Positions 50,801 to 60,342 are shown, numbered from the stretch's first letter. The stretch: DNA of 64,000 bases from Agapetus fuscipes (GCA_951799405.1 OX637363.1:3100001-3164000), one strand, 5' to 3'. The notes: generated by a model not told the origin, from the letters alone. Made by a program: numbers and translations.

Positions 50801-52090
50801 TTTGAAGCTGCTATCTTCCAGCAAATGTGTGAGCGGCTAGGAATCTACAAGACCAGGACCACTGCGCTACATCCACAGTCTGATGGAATGGTGGAAAGGA
50901 TGAACCGTACCGTGGGGAGGTACTTAGCCAAAGTAGTGTCCAGCCATCAGCGGGACTGGGACCGACATCTGCCTTTGTTCTTATTGGCTTACCGGTCGGC
51001 TGTTCAGGAAACGACGAAGAAGACTCCCAGCAGCATACTGTTTGGGCGAGAAATGCGACTTCCTTGTGATCTCAAATTTGGCTGCAAACCAGGTGAAGAC
51101 CTAGCCGGAGAAGACTATGTGACAGACCTTCGCAGGAGGCTGGATGACATCCATGATCAGGTCCGCATGAACATCGGGGAAGCCAGCGATCAAATGAAGG
51201 AGCGCTATGACACCAGAGCTGACAGCATGGGGTACAAAGCTGGTGACTGGGTGTGGCTTTTTGACCCCAAGAGGCGCCAAGGATACTGTCCGAAACTTCA
51301 GCGTTCCTGGGACGGGCCGTACGAGATCTTGGAGCGCATCAACGATGTGGTCTACCGCATAAAAAAGAGACCAAACGGAAAACCAAGGGTCGTGCACTAC
51401 AATCGCCTCTCACCATACCTAGGCAATAATGATGACCAACCAGCCCAAAAAGTACGACAGTGCGTCGCATCCGAAAGATCACCAGCCTTTGAGACGTTTT
51501 GGGAGAACGCGAAGGCAGGGCAGAAGTTTCGCCATGGAGTGACCACAGAAGTCCACAAGGACTTATTTGAGGTCACTAGGGACCACACACTGGCATGCAG
51601 TGTACCGGAAGATCTAGATATGTCTAGAGGAATTGCACGGGTCTTCCGATACAAATTCGGAGAACCGCAACCCTCGAGCAGCCCGCAAGGAAGAGCTCTG
51701 AGACTACCGAAGGGGCGTCAACAAGCATACTGCCTGGTTGTCCCGGATTCCAGCAACCTGGAAGATGACTACAAGGCATTGTGGGACGGCCTTGTTGAGC
51801 TGCGTGACTACATGTTGGAGGATCAGCAGGCGCGTCTGGCAATACCGAAGATGGGTGGCGGCCGCGCTAATCGAGACTGGCGGATAATCCGGAGTATGAT
51901 TGAAGCAGTGTTCTCGGGAGTCGGCATCAGCGTCATGGTGTGCTGCGAGCAAGCGCAGCCGAGAGCCAGTGGGGAGAAATCCGTGGACTGCCACTTCTTC
52001 CTGACCACAGGGTGTCGACGTGGATCAGCATGCCCCTACCTACACAGAGTCAAGACTGTTCCGGGACGAAACAGTCTAGGTGGGGGGTAG
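47822..52090 (+). CDS. pol: Pol polyprotein: PR-RT-RH-IN plus macrodomain and CCCH finger
   Basis: Open in the -1 frame relative to gag from 47822 to TAG at 52088. Residue 1 is counted here from 47828. Protease LLVDTGATRTIL (D64). RT ~330-510 with FCVDYRLLND and catalytic YLDD 478-481. RNase H ~620-740 (LDTDASNVG, RTDHAALVW, ADALSRR). Integrase with HHCC finger (HGGTSGGHLG near 857, CRKCVTC near 895) and D-D-E core (IAIDIAGPF, LHSDQG, MVERMNR). C-terminal GPY-like module WDGPYEILERI ~1155. Beyond integrase, ~1240-1372 matches a TARG1-type macrodomain (VHKDLFEVTRDHTLACS, MSRGIARVFRYKFG, ARLAIPKMGGG). Residues 1388-1406 form a CCCH finger (C-x7-C-x5-C-x3-H). No env follows. Confidence 0.93.
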   Translation, partial: HQVSKASETQKTGCGKLERVNGKGQPLTRAGEALKSAATVATVRGKASSIFINGIIDGVTRELLVDTGATRTILRRDIVARGKQIAPTKWSLHTATGESAQVYGETIATFQIGSTTFDHRTLVANIEEDVILGMDILDRFGCSLNLKKGAIKIENEEVILQRRKELAARVILAKNTEVKGRSEMIVSARLDSSSTNDQICMIEPENMDNVNKGVMVARTVIRAQETIPVKIMNVNSYPVKMNEGFVLGRCERITSIVQQMTNMTCEGRKLSTQLETLVHDASQGLTEENRLRVRSLICRYQNIFEDSNGRLGRTKVVRHSIDTGEARPIKQAPRRLPFAKREEADKIIKDMSKDGIIEPSSSPWTSPVVLVKKKDGTTRFCVDYRLLNDVTKKDSYPLPRIDDTLDTLAGCTIFSTLDLKSGYWQVELDAKDKEKTAFSTGSGLWQFTVMPFGLCNAPATFERLMENVLRGLSWETCLVYLDDIIILGKDFNHQLRNLEQVFGRLQDAGLKLNPKKCNLFKKQVNYLGHIVSQRGVEVDPAKIKAVRDWPVLKDKHETRSFLGLCTYYRRFVPRFADIAKPLTKLTEENTRFHWSDSCAQAFEELKGRLTSAPILSYPRKDGKFILDTDASNVGIGGVLSQIQDGHETVLGYFSKVLSKPERNYCVTRRELLAVIKSVEHFRKYLYGRKFTLRTDHAALVWLLKFKNPEGQVARWIERLQEYDYDSEHRPGTLHRNADALSRRPCASDCKHCSKMEDKVAIVQRTTTEDEDWQDEKLAQDQLNDPDLKYVMEWAREGERPTWEKLAPLSPTVKAYWAQWGSIVIEGGFLKRKIEKEDGTLRRKQTLVPRSRVPEILGLLHGGTSGGHLGVKKTLEKVKERFYWINCSEDVKDWCRKCVTCATANGPQRKRRAPMRQYNVGSPFERIAIDIAGPFPTTEKGNKYIMVVMDYFSKWVEAYSIPNQEAVTVTEVLVTEFISRFGVPLELHSDQGRNFEAAIFQQMCERLGIYKTRTTALHPQSDGMVERMNRTVGRYLAKVVSSHQRDWDRHLPLFLLAYRSAVQETTKKTPSSILFGREMRLPCDLKFGCKPGEDLAGEDYVTDLRRRLDDIHDQVRMNIGEASDQMKERYDTRADSMGYKAGDWVWLFDPKRRQGYCPKLQRSWDGPYEILERINDVVYRIKKRPNGKPRVVHYNRLSPYLGNNDDQPAQKVRQCVASERSPAFETFWENAKAGQKFRHGVTTEVHKDLFEVTRDHTLACSVPEDLDMSRGIARVFRYKFGEPQPSSSPQGRALRLPKGRQQAYCLVVPDSSNLEDDYKALWDGLVELRDYMLEDQQARLAIPKMGGGRANRDWRIIRSMIEAVFSGVGISVMVCCEQAQPRASGEKSVDCHFFLTTGCRRGSACPYLHRVKTVPGRNSLGGG
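47864..47906 (+). promoter_or_regulatory. Candidate -1 ribosomal frameshift signal
   Basis: GGAAAAC (47864-47870) directly precedes the gag stop TAG. Six nt later a stem GGGTTAA/TTGACCC (47877-47883 with 47900-47906, one G-U pair) could pause the ribosome. GGAAAAC is close to the known GGGAAAC class but not canonical; an alternative slip site is A-AAA in AGAAAACAG (47850-47858). Position and frame are right. Confidence 0.5.
52077..52090 (+). promoter_or_regulatory. Polypurine tract
   Basis: AGGTGGGGGGTAG ends exactly at the 3' LTR. Such purine runs prime plus-strand DNA. It overlaps the last codons of pol. Confidence 0.85.
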
Positions 52091-52562
52091 TGTTATGTAA
52101 ATATAAATATTGAAATAAGTATGGATAATTATAGTTATAAGAATCCTCAAAAGTATTGGTAGGTAAGATCGATAATTATGTATAAGTGTAGAATTCTCTA
52201 GGCTAAGTAGGTATTTGTTATAATTATAGGAATACTGTATTGCATTGGTAGGTAGGATTTTGGTTGTGTCTAGGTAGTACGTGAAACATCGAGAAGTAAT
52301 AATTACTCTGGAACCTTCTAGCAACTATAGGTCTAGATTATACTGCTCTAAAGAGTATAAAGGGTGCAAATGGCCTGCAGAGCGGCCAGTATCATAGAGA
52401 CTTACAAACACATCGAAGTCATCTGATCAGTGAACCAAAACCAAGTGGAATAATCGAGAAAGTAGTGTGAAAATAAATTTTGTAACTGTGTAAAATAAAT
52501 AACTATTGAAGAAGACCTGTGTATTTTTAATTTGAAGACAATTGAACCCTAATTTCGTAACA
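52091..52562 (+). repeat. 3' LTR (472 bp)
   Basis: Same length and, as far as I can read, same sequence as the 5' LTR (TATAAA at 52356, AATAAA copies near 52472 and 52494). Followed by GTAC and unique intron sequence. Confidence 0.93.
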
Positions 52563-52566
52563 GTAC

Positions 52567-53194
52567 GTTAAATCTGCAAATAACAAGTTAAATGCTTAGA
52601 ATACTCTGTTGTAGTTGGCAATATGAAAGAAAACAAAAAGTCATGGACAATTCATATTGCACAAGGTCCATGACTTGAATCTAAGAAAGACAATCCATCT
52701 TCATCGCTTTAATTTCCCAACAGAAAATACAACTTAGATTTTACAGTTTGTAGACAGAATTATTGTCAAATATTTGCCATCAAAATAAATAATAATGTAC
52801 ACCATGTGTACAGTACAGTGTACGCAATACGGAATGATTTGTTGATGTGCAGATGAGCGTCAAAGAGAATTGGAGCAAAGCCAAAGCCAAGTCTCTGCGT
52901 GTGCTAGAAGTTACACATAAACATGCTTCCTAGGTAATGATATGTGCTTTTGTAAGGTAAAATAATTGACTGTGTAAAGCGAAAGGGCAAAAGTGAAATA
53001 TGTTCAGATCTAGAAGTACTCGTAGTTGTGTTGCATTGGAAGCAAGATTGATGTTAGAATTTTACGCGTCAATAAATCTCATGTGACTACTTCCTTTTTG
53101 GGACTTCTTCGACCTTAAGTTTATGCTGTCACACCTCACAAACAAGACAGCGTGCTTTCTGGACCTCCTTGGCTGAATAGGTACTGAAAAGGGA
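52567..53194. other. Intron sequence after the LTR element, nothing assigned
   Basis: Unique AT-rich DNA with no open frame or repeat that I recognise. Confidence 0.5.
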
Positions 53195-53940
53195 CCGGTC
53201 CTTAGTCTAGTGGTTAACACTTCTGACTCGTAAATGGAAGGTTGAGGGTTCGAATCCTGGCAGAGTACAAAAAATATACAATTTATGTTTTCAAATACGC
53301 TCTTCGCTGGGTTGAAAAATCCATATACCTGTACGAAATATTGGTCACCAAGGGTCTATACAGCCTTACAGCAACTGGGTCTTCCATGAGAACTGATGCT
53401 TTGCAGCGATGACCAAGCTCGTAAAAAGTCCGGTCGATAGCTCAATTCGTAGAATGCTTGCATTCCATGCCGAGAGCAAGGGTTCGATCCCAAAGTTTAC
53501 TCAGCCTTCACAAGAAATGAGAACCAGCCGTGGGAGCTGGGAAACCCCCACGTCAACAGAAAGTGGATGATGTGAGGCCGGCCCACTTACCCATAAAAAA
53601 AAAGAGAGGGGCTCCAAAACGTTGGGGAACGAGCCACATTCACCACAGTGTTTGGCAATCGTGCGTTTGCTGTTGCGGGTCCCTCTTCGTAGAACCAGCT
53701 GCCACCGGAAGTTCGAGCTTCAAAATCCAGGGAAAACCTTAAAAAAACCCTCAAACACACTACTTCGCCGCGATAACACAAAAAGCGCCCTTGGAGTGAC
53801 AATCTTCATGAAACGGCGCTATACCAAGTCATCATCTTCATCATCATCATCATCAAATAGGTCCCGAATCGCCACATGCGACCCTTTCGGGGATAACGCA
53901 GGCAAGATGTTACACTATATGTAGTAGTATTAGTTGCGTT
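53195..53940 (+). repeat. Dimeric SINE (A+B) with L2-type LINE insertion
   Basis: A unit (53195-53420), junction GCTCGTAAAAAGTCCGGTCG, B unit to CCATAAAAAA (53600). Then about 257 bp of LINE end, after which B resumes at AAATAGGTCCCGAATCGCCA and ends TAGTATTAGTTGCG. Confidence 0.85.
53605..53857 (+). pseudogene. L2/CR1-type LINE 3' end
   Basis: It encodes KRWGTSHIHHSVWQSCVCCC-like frame-broken sequence and, in another frame, PATGSSSFKIQG, TLKKPSNTLLR and SALGVTIFMKRRYTK. It ends in a CAT microsatellite. AAAGCGCCCTTGGAGTG and ACGGCGCTATACCAAG match the end of the LINE at 24920-25475. Confidence 0.7.
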
Positions 53941-53989
53941 TTATCCTCTTAATAGATTTTAAGTAAAAAGATCAGGAATTTGGATATGA

Positions 53990-54286
<297 letters not shown>

Positions 54287-54540
54287 TAATCTATAATCTA
54301 AGCTGCAAGGATATGTAAGCATTTTAGGCTCATATGAAATGCATGCCTACAGACAGGCACATGTAGGTTCGCGCCTACACATTCTGCATGTGTGCATACA
54401 AATAAAGAAAACCTCACATGGACATAAACCTTGCAACTCCTGCCGCCGTTCCCTGAACCGGGGTGGCATTGGCAAAAGTGAACCAATTTTTACAGCACGG
54501 GTGGTCAGCCTCGTACCAACCTATCAGTCAAGGAGCGATA
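54287..54540 (-). repeat. Diverged RTE tail copy
   Basis: Antisense, of the TTTTGCC subgroup: TAATCTAAGCTGCAAGGATA to ACCTATCAGTCAAGGAGC. An AAT microsatellite (54541-54575) follows. Confidence 0.75.
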
Positions 54541-54575
54541 TTAATAATAATAATAATGATAATAATAATAATATG

Positions 54576-55302
54576 CGTTTATTCCAGCTTGGTCATGTGG
54601 AGGGTGCGATACATGACTAGCCATATCGCCCTATGCATATGAACGTATGCTACACGCAAACTTTGAGTGTACCATTCTACTACATCCCGTATCCCGTACA
54701 CGCTTGAGAAAAAATAATATATTTGAAAACTACAAACCGCCTGGCGCCCGCCTGAGTTCCAAAGTCACGTCATTACAAGTCTAGACAAGTTAGTTCCTCA
54801 AGGCTAGACTAAGCGTTTGTTTGTTTGACGTTTCGTAATTTTTCATAATACTCTTCAATAGTCAGGAGTACGTACACTGTGGTTTGAATTCCTGATTAAA
54901 CTTTGCTTATTTCTCGGAAAATAACCTGAAAGTAGGGGGGTTAAGAATATTTCTCTAACACATGGCAGCACCACAAGGTGTAGAAATATGTGTTGTTTAT
55001 GGCGGGTTCTTTTATTGCGGTCAAAATTAAGTGATGTGAACTAAAAATCATTTTTCCTTAATCATATCTAATTTTCCCTAAATTGTATATTATTATATAT
55101 TCCTGAAAATGAGATTCTTTGCATTTCCATATGTTTACTAAAAAAAAAAACCTCATTGCCCCCTTTAGTTTTTTGTGACTTATGAACCAAATTTAAAATA
55201 AAATAAGTATACCTTTCAGCATAGGAATTTTTCATTGTATCCGACAACTTTCTTAACAAAAAGTTTGTAGAATGACTTAATGTTTTTTTTTTCTGTTTCC
55301 AG
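54576..55302. other. Intron sequence, nothing assigned
   Basis: Unique sequence ending with the T-rich acceptor TTTTTTTTTTCTGTTTCCAG. No repeat or extra exon is recognised. Confidence 0.5.
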
Positions 55303-55443
55303 TTCTTAGACAAAGATTCCAGTACTCGATTAGGCTCTCACGAGTGCGTCCATGGAGACGTCTGCTCGCAAGAGTTCTTCCGCAGCATACACTGGGACAA
55401 ACTGGAGAGGAGACAGCTGGAGCCTCCTTTCAGACCACAAGTG
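55303..55443 (+). CDS. Pkcdelta: Pkcdelta exon: kinase C-lobe end and AGC tail start
   Basis: 141 nt, phase 0 on both sides, donor GTG/GTAAGA. It encodes FLDKDSSTRLGSHECVHGDV, then FFRSIHWDKLERRQLEPPFR and PQV. R-L-G, F-F-x-x-I-x-W and L-E-P-P-F-x-P are standard AGC features. Confidence 0.96.
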
Positions 55444-55589
55444 GTAAGATCATACAGGTTCCTTCATCAACCAGTGAATGAACTCGGCACATTTCAAATA
55501 GGGGAGAAAAAAATGACATCACTTGAGTGGACTCACTGACTAAAGAAAGGATAGTCGGCAAAACTTGAATTCAATAGTATTCTTTTAAT

Positions 55590-55915
55590 TTTTTTTAAGA
55601 AACCCTGTGCAGGAGACTCTCTAGATTTCAGAGACTCTTGGGGTCTATGACACTTGTTGTAGTGCCGCAGAGGTGTCTACGAGCTTGATCGTCGCTACCA
55701 AGCGCCAATACTCAAGCAAGACCCAGTTGCTGTAAGGCTGGATGGACCTTTAGTGACCGGTCTTTGGTAAAGGTTTTATGAACTTTTCAACCCAGCGAAG
55801 AGCATATTTGAAAATATAAATGGTATTTTTTTGTGCTCCGCCGGGGTTCGTACCCACAACCTTCCATTTACGAGTCCAAAGTGCTGCTACTGGACTACAG
55901 ATCGGTCACACCACA
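55590..55915 (-). repeat. SINE-A copy, complete
   Basis: Antisense, full-length from TTTTTTTTAAGAAACCCTGT to the head complement CTACAGATCGGTC. The B box GGGGTTCGTACCC is in complement near 55845. Confidence 0.85.
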
Positions 55916-55999
55916 GTCGATAAGCTTTTCCAGAAAGTTTTGAAGGGAAAATGAATCTTTTTGAGTTCATAACTACTTAATATTCAAATGTACGTAGAG

Positions 56000-56130
56000 A
56001 TATACAGAGTGAATGTAAAAGTAGGAAATGTATGAAAACGGTGATGGATATGAATGAATTGAAATAGTTAGGCAAGGATAGTAAGAAACAGAGGCAACTC
56101 TGCCGAGACTTCAGGCACTCCTGGCGGAAT
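56000..56130 (+). pseudogene. RTE ORF end, eroded
   Basis: GAGTGAATGTAAAAGTAGGA, AATGTATGAAAACGGTGATG and GATATGAATGAATTGAAATA correspond to the RKKCMKNVM-NELKE region at 25630-25710, with stops. Confidence 0.65.
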
Positions 56131-56151
56131 GCAACAGAGTTAGGGTAATAG

Positions 56152-56310
56152 TTTCAGAGCTGGAAATCCCACCTACCGAATATCAGTAATATTTGTATGA
56201 AGACTAATCAGCTGTTCACTTGCGGCCATCTTGGATTGACAGGCCTTAATACAAATATTATGGATATTCGGTAGGTTAGAATTACCGTGGTGATGAGACT
56301 TCCAGCCCAG
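56152..56310. mobile_element. Fold-back MITE (GGAAGTCTCATCA family)
   Basis: The ends GCTGGAAATCCCACCTACCG and GATGAGACTTCCAGC frame a CAATCCAAGATGGCC-type core. It directly abuts the MITE at 56313. Confidence 0.7.
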
Positions 56311-56312
56311 TA

Positions 56313-56498
56313 CCCGTAGTATGAGCTTTTCCCAATACTCGAAGTATTGACTATTCGAGAAAAATGTATGGGAACTTGTAAAGCACCTCTGGCAAAAAAA
56401 GTTTCAAAACTGTTTCGCCAGAGGTGCTTTTCAAGTTCACATGCATTTTTCTCGAATACTCAATACTTCGAGTATTGTGAAAAAACTCGTACTACGGG
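56313..56498. mobile_element. TA-flanked fold-back MITE, copy 2
   Basis: Same element as 541-728, with CCCGTAGTATGAG ends, flanked by TA. It lies 71 nt upstream of the last exon, so its hairpin is in pre-mRNA next to the acceptor. Confidence 0.8.
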
Positions 56499-56569
56499 TA
56501 CAGGACAGCTCAGATGCCTTTAACTAAGTGAAAGACTAATTTTGTTTCAACTTCTGTCCATTGTTTCAG

Positions 56570-56719
56570 CGCCACCCTCTGGACACCCAATACTTTGACC
56601 GTGCTTTCACAGTGGAGCACGCCAGGTTATCTCCCGTGGAGAACAACATTCTGCGCAGCATGGACCAGACACAGTTCAGAGGCTTCAGTTACACCAACCC
56701 TAACGCCACAGACCACTGA
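56570..56719 (+). CDS. Pkcdelta: Pkcdelta last exon: turn and hydrophobic motifs
   Basis: Acceptor CATTGTTTCAG, phase 0, ends TGA at 56717. It encodes RHPLDTQYFDRAFTVEHARL, SPVENNILRSMDQTQFRGFS and YTNPNATDH. L-S-P-V is the turn-motif phosphosite context and F-R-G-F-S-Y the hydrophobic motif with a Ser. The tail ends a few residues after it, short as in PKC delta-type kinases. Confidence 0.96.
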   Translation, partial: RHPLDTQYFDRAFTVEHARLSPVENNILRSMDQTQFRGFSYTNPNATDH

Positions 56720-56867
56720 CTGCTGCGCGCTGGAGTGATCCTGTGTTATATTTTAGCTCTGGCAACGAAGAAAGTGCGGCTAGCATTCAGGTGTGCCAAC
56801 AGGACATCACCGAGAAGCGGGGGATGAAGAGAAAGCATAGACAGTGTGGACGTACCATAGAGAATCT

Positions 56868-57052
56868 AAATCTAAGTTGCAAAGATAGATATCATTTGAG
56901 ATTTGTATTAAATGCATTCCCACAAGCAGACACGTATGTAAGTTCACGCTAACACATGCCGCATGTGGACCTACAATATAAAAATCCGATCTCAAATGAA
57001 CGTAAGCCCTGCAACTCTTGCCGACCTTCCCTGAAACAGGGGTGACATGTTA
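56868..57052 (-). repeat. RTE LINE tail inside the Pkcdelta 3' UTR
   Basis: Antisense tail fragment (AATCTAAGTTGCAAAGATAG to GAAACAGGGGTGACATG). It starts about 150 nt after the stop codon and is therefore probably part of the mature mRNA. Confidence 0.8.
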
Positions 57053-57062
57053 TGCTTTGAAC

Positions 57063-57072
57063 ATTAAATAAA
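57063..57072 (+). promoter_or_regulatory. Likely poly(A) signal of Pkcdelta
   Basis: ATTAAATAAA contains both ATTAAA and AATAAA, 344 nt after the stop. Other AATAAA-like sites lie further down, so this is the first plausible, not a proven, site. Confidence 0.4.
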
Positions 57073-59533
57073 CCATAGAGTATCTACCAAGGGCGTGCAT
57101 CCCATACAGGCACATGCAACTAATAGGTAGGCAATATATGGTTAAAAAACATTTAAGCTTGATATTGAGATTTAAAATTCAAAAGTAAGTTTGATTGGAG
57201 TCATCGCAGCACTTCAGTCAATTTCAAATGAGTTATTTTAAAGGAATGGGAGAAAATATTTATTCTGAAATGTATTTGCTTATATCCTATGCACGCGGTT
57301 GGAAATACCATAGACAATGCTTTGAACATTAAAAAAACATAGAGTATCTACTCTAAGAAATTAAATACTTATTATCAAATATTTGTTTTACCTTTTGACA
57401 AGAAAAATGATAGATTGGATGAATGGAATCCACACAAATGACATAGTCAAAAGAAGTGTGGAGTCACCTGGCTAGGTTGCTTAGGGTAAATGTTAACTTA
57501 TATTTTGTTATTGGTTGTTCGGGACCCTAGTCATCCAACCAAACCTGCGAGAAAATTTTGTAATGTTTCAACTCCTTGTAAATATACCATAGATAATGAT
57601 GGGAATATAAAACAAAATATGTAACACCATTAGAGCACAATATATTCTTCACATAAAATGTTTGTATTATTTTCTTTACAAAATTTAAAAAAATGGTTGA
57701 ATAAAAGTCTTAAGAAAATATCTCATTTGATAGAATTTTTCTCCCCAAATGTATACAAGTCATGTAGTAGATAGCTATTATGTACCTTTATAGAAAATAT
57801 TTTGTGTATTTTTTTATTCATCTGAAAAGCTTATCTTCCCTGTGAAAAGCTTATCTATCCCTGTGAATGGAAATGAGATCAGCATGTGAATTGGCATAAA
57901 CAATATTGTGTCGTCACCCGGCCGGGTTGCTAGGGAAAAGACACGTTAATATTTTGTTATTGGTTGCTAAAGATGCCAGTCCCATACAAGACTGAGGTTT
58001 ATTCGCCGAGAAAAAAGGTTCAAAATTCAAAAATGTTCCAACATCTGGAGTGATGTTTTGCGGGATCTGTTGCCGTGGTCTGTGCGAACTGGAGCTTCCG
58101 GACGTTTCGCCCATTTCTACGATGGGCTTCTTCACCGTGAAGTGTGATGATGACGATGATCTTGATGAGAACTGTGATGACTACGGCAACAGATCCCGGA
58201 AAACATCATTCCAGCATCATCAGCCGGCCGTGTAAGCCTAAAACTCTTATTGTTCCTACATCATTTGCAATGAGTTTGTAGAAAAATATATTAGTCAAAA
58301 TTAATAATTAATTTTGACTGAAAAAGGATTTCCTAGCACCAGTAATAAAGGTATCCTTTTTGTACATTGATGAGTTTGCCTTTGAAATAATCTCTTGACA
58401 TACATAATTATATACCAACTTGAACAAATAAAAAATGCCAGTAAATGAAAAAGATTTTTTATTTTTCTGAAGTAAGTAGCACATTAAATTATATTTTGGC
58501 AGAACAATTTTTGAAATAAATATTTACAAAATGATTAATTAAAAATGACAGATCCTTTGTATTAAAAAAAATAACTTTTTGAAATTATAGTTCCATCACT
58601 TTGCCAACTTAAGCCAAATAATTTACCATAGACAAATAATATATCTGTTTAGTGTAGGTATTTTAGGATAATATTAATTTATACCTACCCGTTTACAAAT
58701 ACATACCTATGTTTAATATTGTTACAAATACTTATAAATTACTTAGTTCCTTTTGTTTTCAAAGAATTTATTAATAATATTAATGACTGCATAATGAGGT
58801 CAGGACATGAATCGGCATAGACAATATTGTGCCGTCACCCAGCCAGGTTACTAAGAAAAAAGCATACCAATATTTTGTTATGGTTGATAAGGACGGCAGC
58901 CCCAAACAAGACTGGCGTTTGCTCGCTGAGAAAAAAGTTCCAAATTCAAAAATGTTCCGACCTCATTATACGTAGGTACTTCTGAAAATCTCAATTTAAT
59001 TTTAGTTTGCTCATATGTTTTGCAAATGAATAATACAATATAAATCCCTTTGGTAATTTATTTAATCAAATCAGAATAATAATAAAATGTTCTTTGTATT
59101 CACTATGAAAATCCAAAACTTACACTAAATGCTCAATTTTTACCACCTTTTCCTGAAACAGAAATGGCCAAGGCTATATAGGTAACTTTTATAACAAAAA
59201 ATAAATATAAATGGTATAATGATGTGGGTTTTATCCTCCTTTATATATTATGTTTCTTTGTACTTGCTTCAGTATTACATATACTAAGTAGGACAATATA
59301 ATATATTTCTTATATGTACCATCGATGATTTTTCCTTTCTATTGTATTCTTCATAACAAATGTTAAAATAAAAGTTGTGTATCCTAGTCACACGGAGTCA
59401 AACATTAAATGTTAAATGTAAAATCTAATCAAAAAATTCAAATAAAGAAGATAGTCATAAAGTAAGAAATAGAGTAGAGAGGGGGGGGGGGGAGTAAATA
59501 GGATAGGGTGATAGAACTCTACAGGGTTATTCT
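57073..59533. other. Downstream AT-rich region with eroded repeats
   Basis: No gene. Three copies of a GTCACCnGGCnnGGTTGCTA / ATATTTTGTTATTGGTTGCT repeat lie near 57460-57545, 57905-58040 and 58800-58980. A Penelope-like end is at about 58075-58240. A run of 14 G (59478-59491) sits in GAGAG...AGTAAA. Confidence 0.5.
58075..58240 (-). repeat. Penelope-like terminal repeat
   Basis: Minus strand: CGGTGAAGAAGCCCATCGTA, GAAATGGGCGAAACGTCCGG. The stem GCCCAT/ATGGGC is followed by GAAACG. The flank GGCTTACACGGCCGGCTGAT matches 9727-9745. Confidence 0.5.
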
Positions 59534-59776
59534 CTAATCTAATCTAAGTTGCAAAGATATGTTACATTGGGGATTCACATTGTATGTATTCTCACAAGCA
59601 GCCACAAACTACAAGTTAGCTTGCACATGCCGCATGTGAGCCTACAATATAAAACCCAATCTCAAATGAACATAAGCCCTGTAACTCTTGCCGACCTTCC
59701 CTGTAACAGGAGTGACATTGGCAAAGTGAACCATTTCTTTTACAGTCAGCCTCATACCAACCTGTAAGTCAAGGAA
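59534..59776 (-). repeat. RTE LINE 3' tail copy
   Basis: Antisense, with a shortened GTTCGCGCTT region (CAAGTTAGCTTGCACATG) and a deletion of the ACAGCATGGGTGG block. Confidence 0.8.
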
Positions 59777-60342
59777 GATTAAAAAAGTATTTCTTGTTAC
59801 GTTTTGATATTGCACAAATGACAAAGACAAAAAATTATGTCACATTGTTGAGTTGCGAAACTTAAAGGCTAACTAATTATTTGTTATTGCTTGCTAAGGA
59901 CTCCTTACCTGTGATGTTCGCCTGTTGAGAGAAATGAGAAATTGGAACTTCCTTTCGTAGTCTACCGTGTTGCTCATATTTTAAAGTGCTTTTTTAATCT
60001 GCCTTTAAAATGTTTCTATGGAAACAGCTTTGGCCCACCCCTCAATTGCTATTTTATATTCTTACTTTTTTTTATTTTAGCCGAAAAAATAAAAAATTAA
60101 GTTAATTTAGAGATGTTTTAAGCCCCCTAGTCTGTAATGATTTGTGTAAATAGCTTTTATCCATTTTTTATCTACTCTTTCGCTTACGTTTTCCATACAA
60201 ATAAGTTTGTAATTTAAACTAAAAATATTTTTTAATTTAGCTGTATTGATTGTGAATACTATAATTTTTTAATACGTAAAAAGATCAGGGTCTTTTTAAA
60301 GTAAATCAATCGAATATTTTAATTAAATTCCTTAGTTTACCG
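59777..60342. other. AT-rich spacer, nothing assigned
   Basis: One short piece of the GGTTGCTAGG family near 59870-59940; otherwise nothing. Confidence 0.45.

Larger units (their letters stand above)
45386..52562 (+). mobile_element. Complete Ty3/gypsy LTR retrotransposon with macrodomain
   Basis: This 7177-bp element is flanked by GTAC (45382-45385 and 52563-52566), a 4-bp target duplication usual for Ty3/gypsy. Order: 5' LTR, primer-binding site, long leader, gag (46563-47873), pol in the -1 frame (to 52090), polypurine tract, 3' LTR. No env frame exists. The coding part is much richer in G+C than the surrounding intron and the LTRs, which fits a recent arrival. Both ORFs are intact and the LTRs look identical, so it may be, or have recently been, active. 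It lies in the same direction as Pkcdelta, in an intron of the kinase domain, and brings poly(A) signals and a promoter with it. Confidence 0.95.

Noticed and set aside
46463..52008. Antisense frames within gag and pol, and the 75-codon antisense frame in each LTR
   Set aside because: They are shadows of strongly coding sequence or of identical LTRs; no promoter or domain is seen.
52040..52091. An envelope gene that would make the LTR element an errantivirus
   Set aside because: Pol ends at the polypurine tract, one base before the 3' LTR, so there is no room for env.
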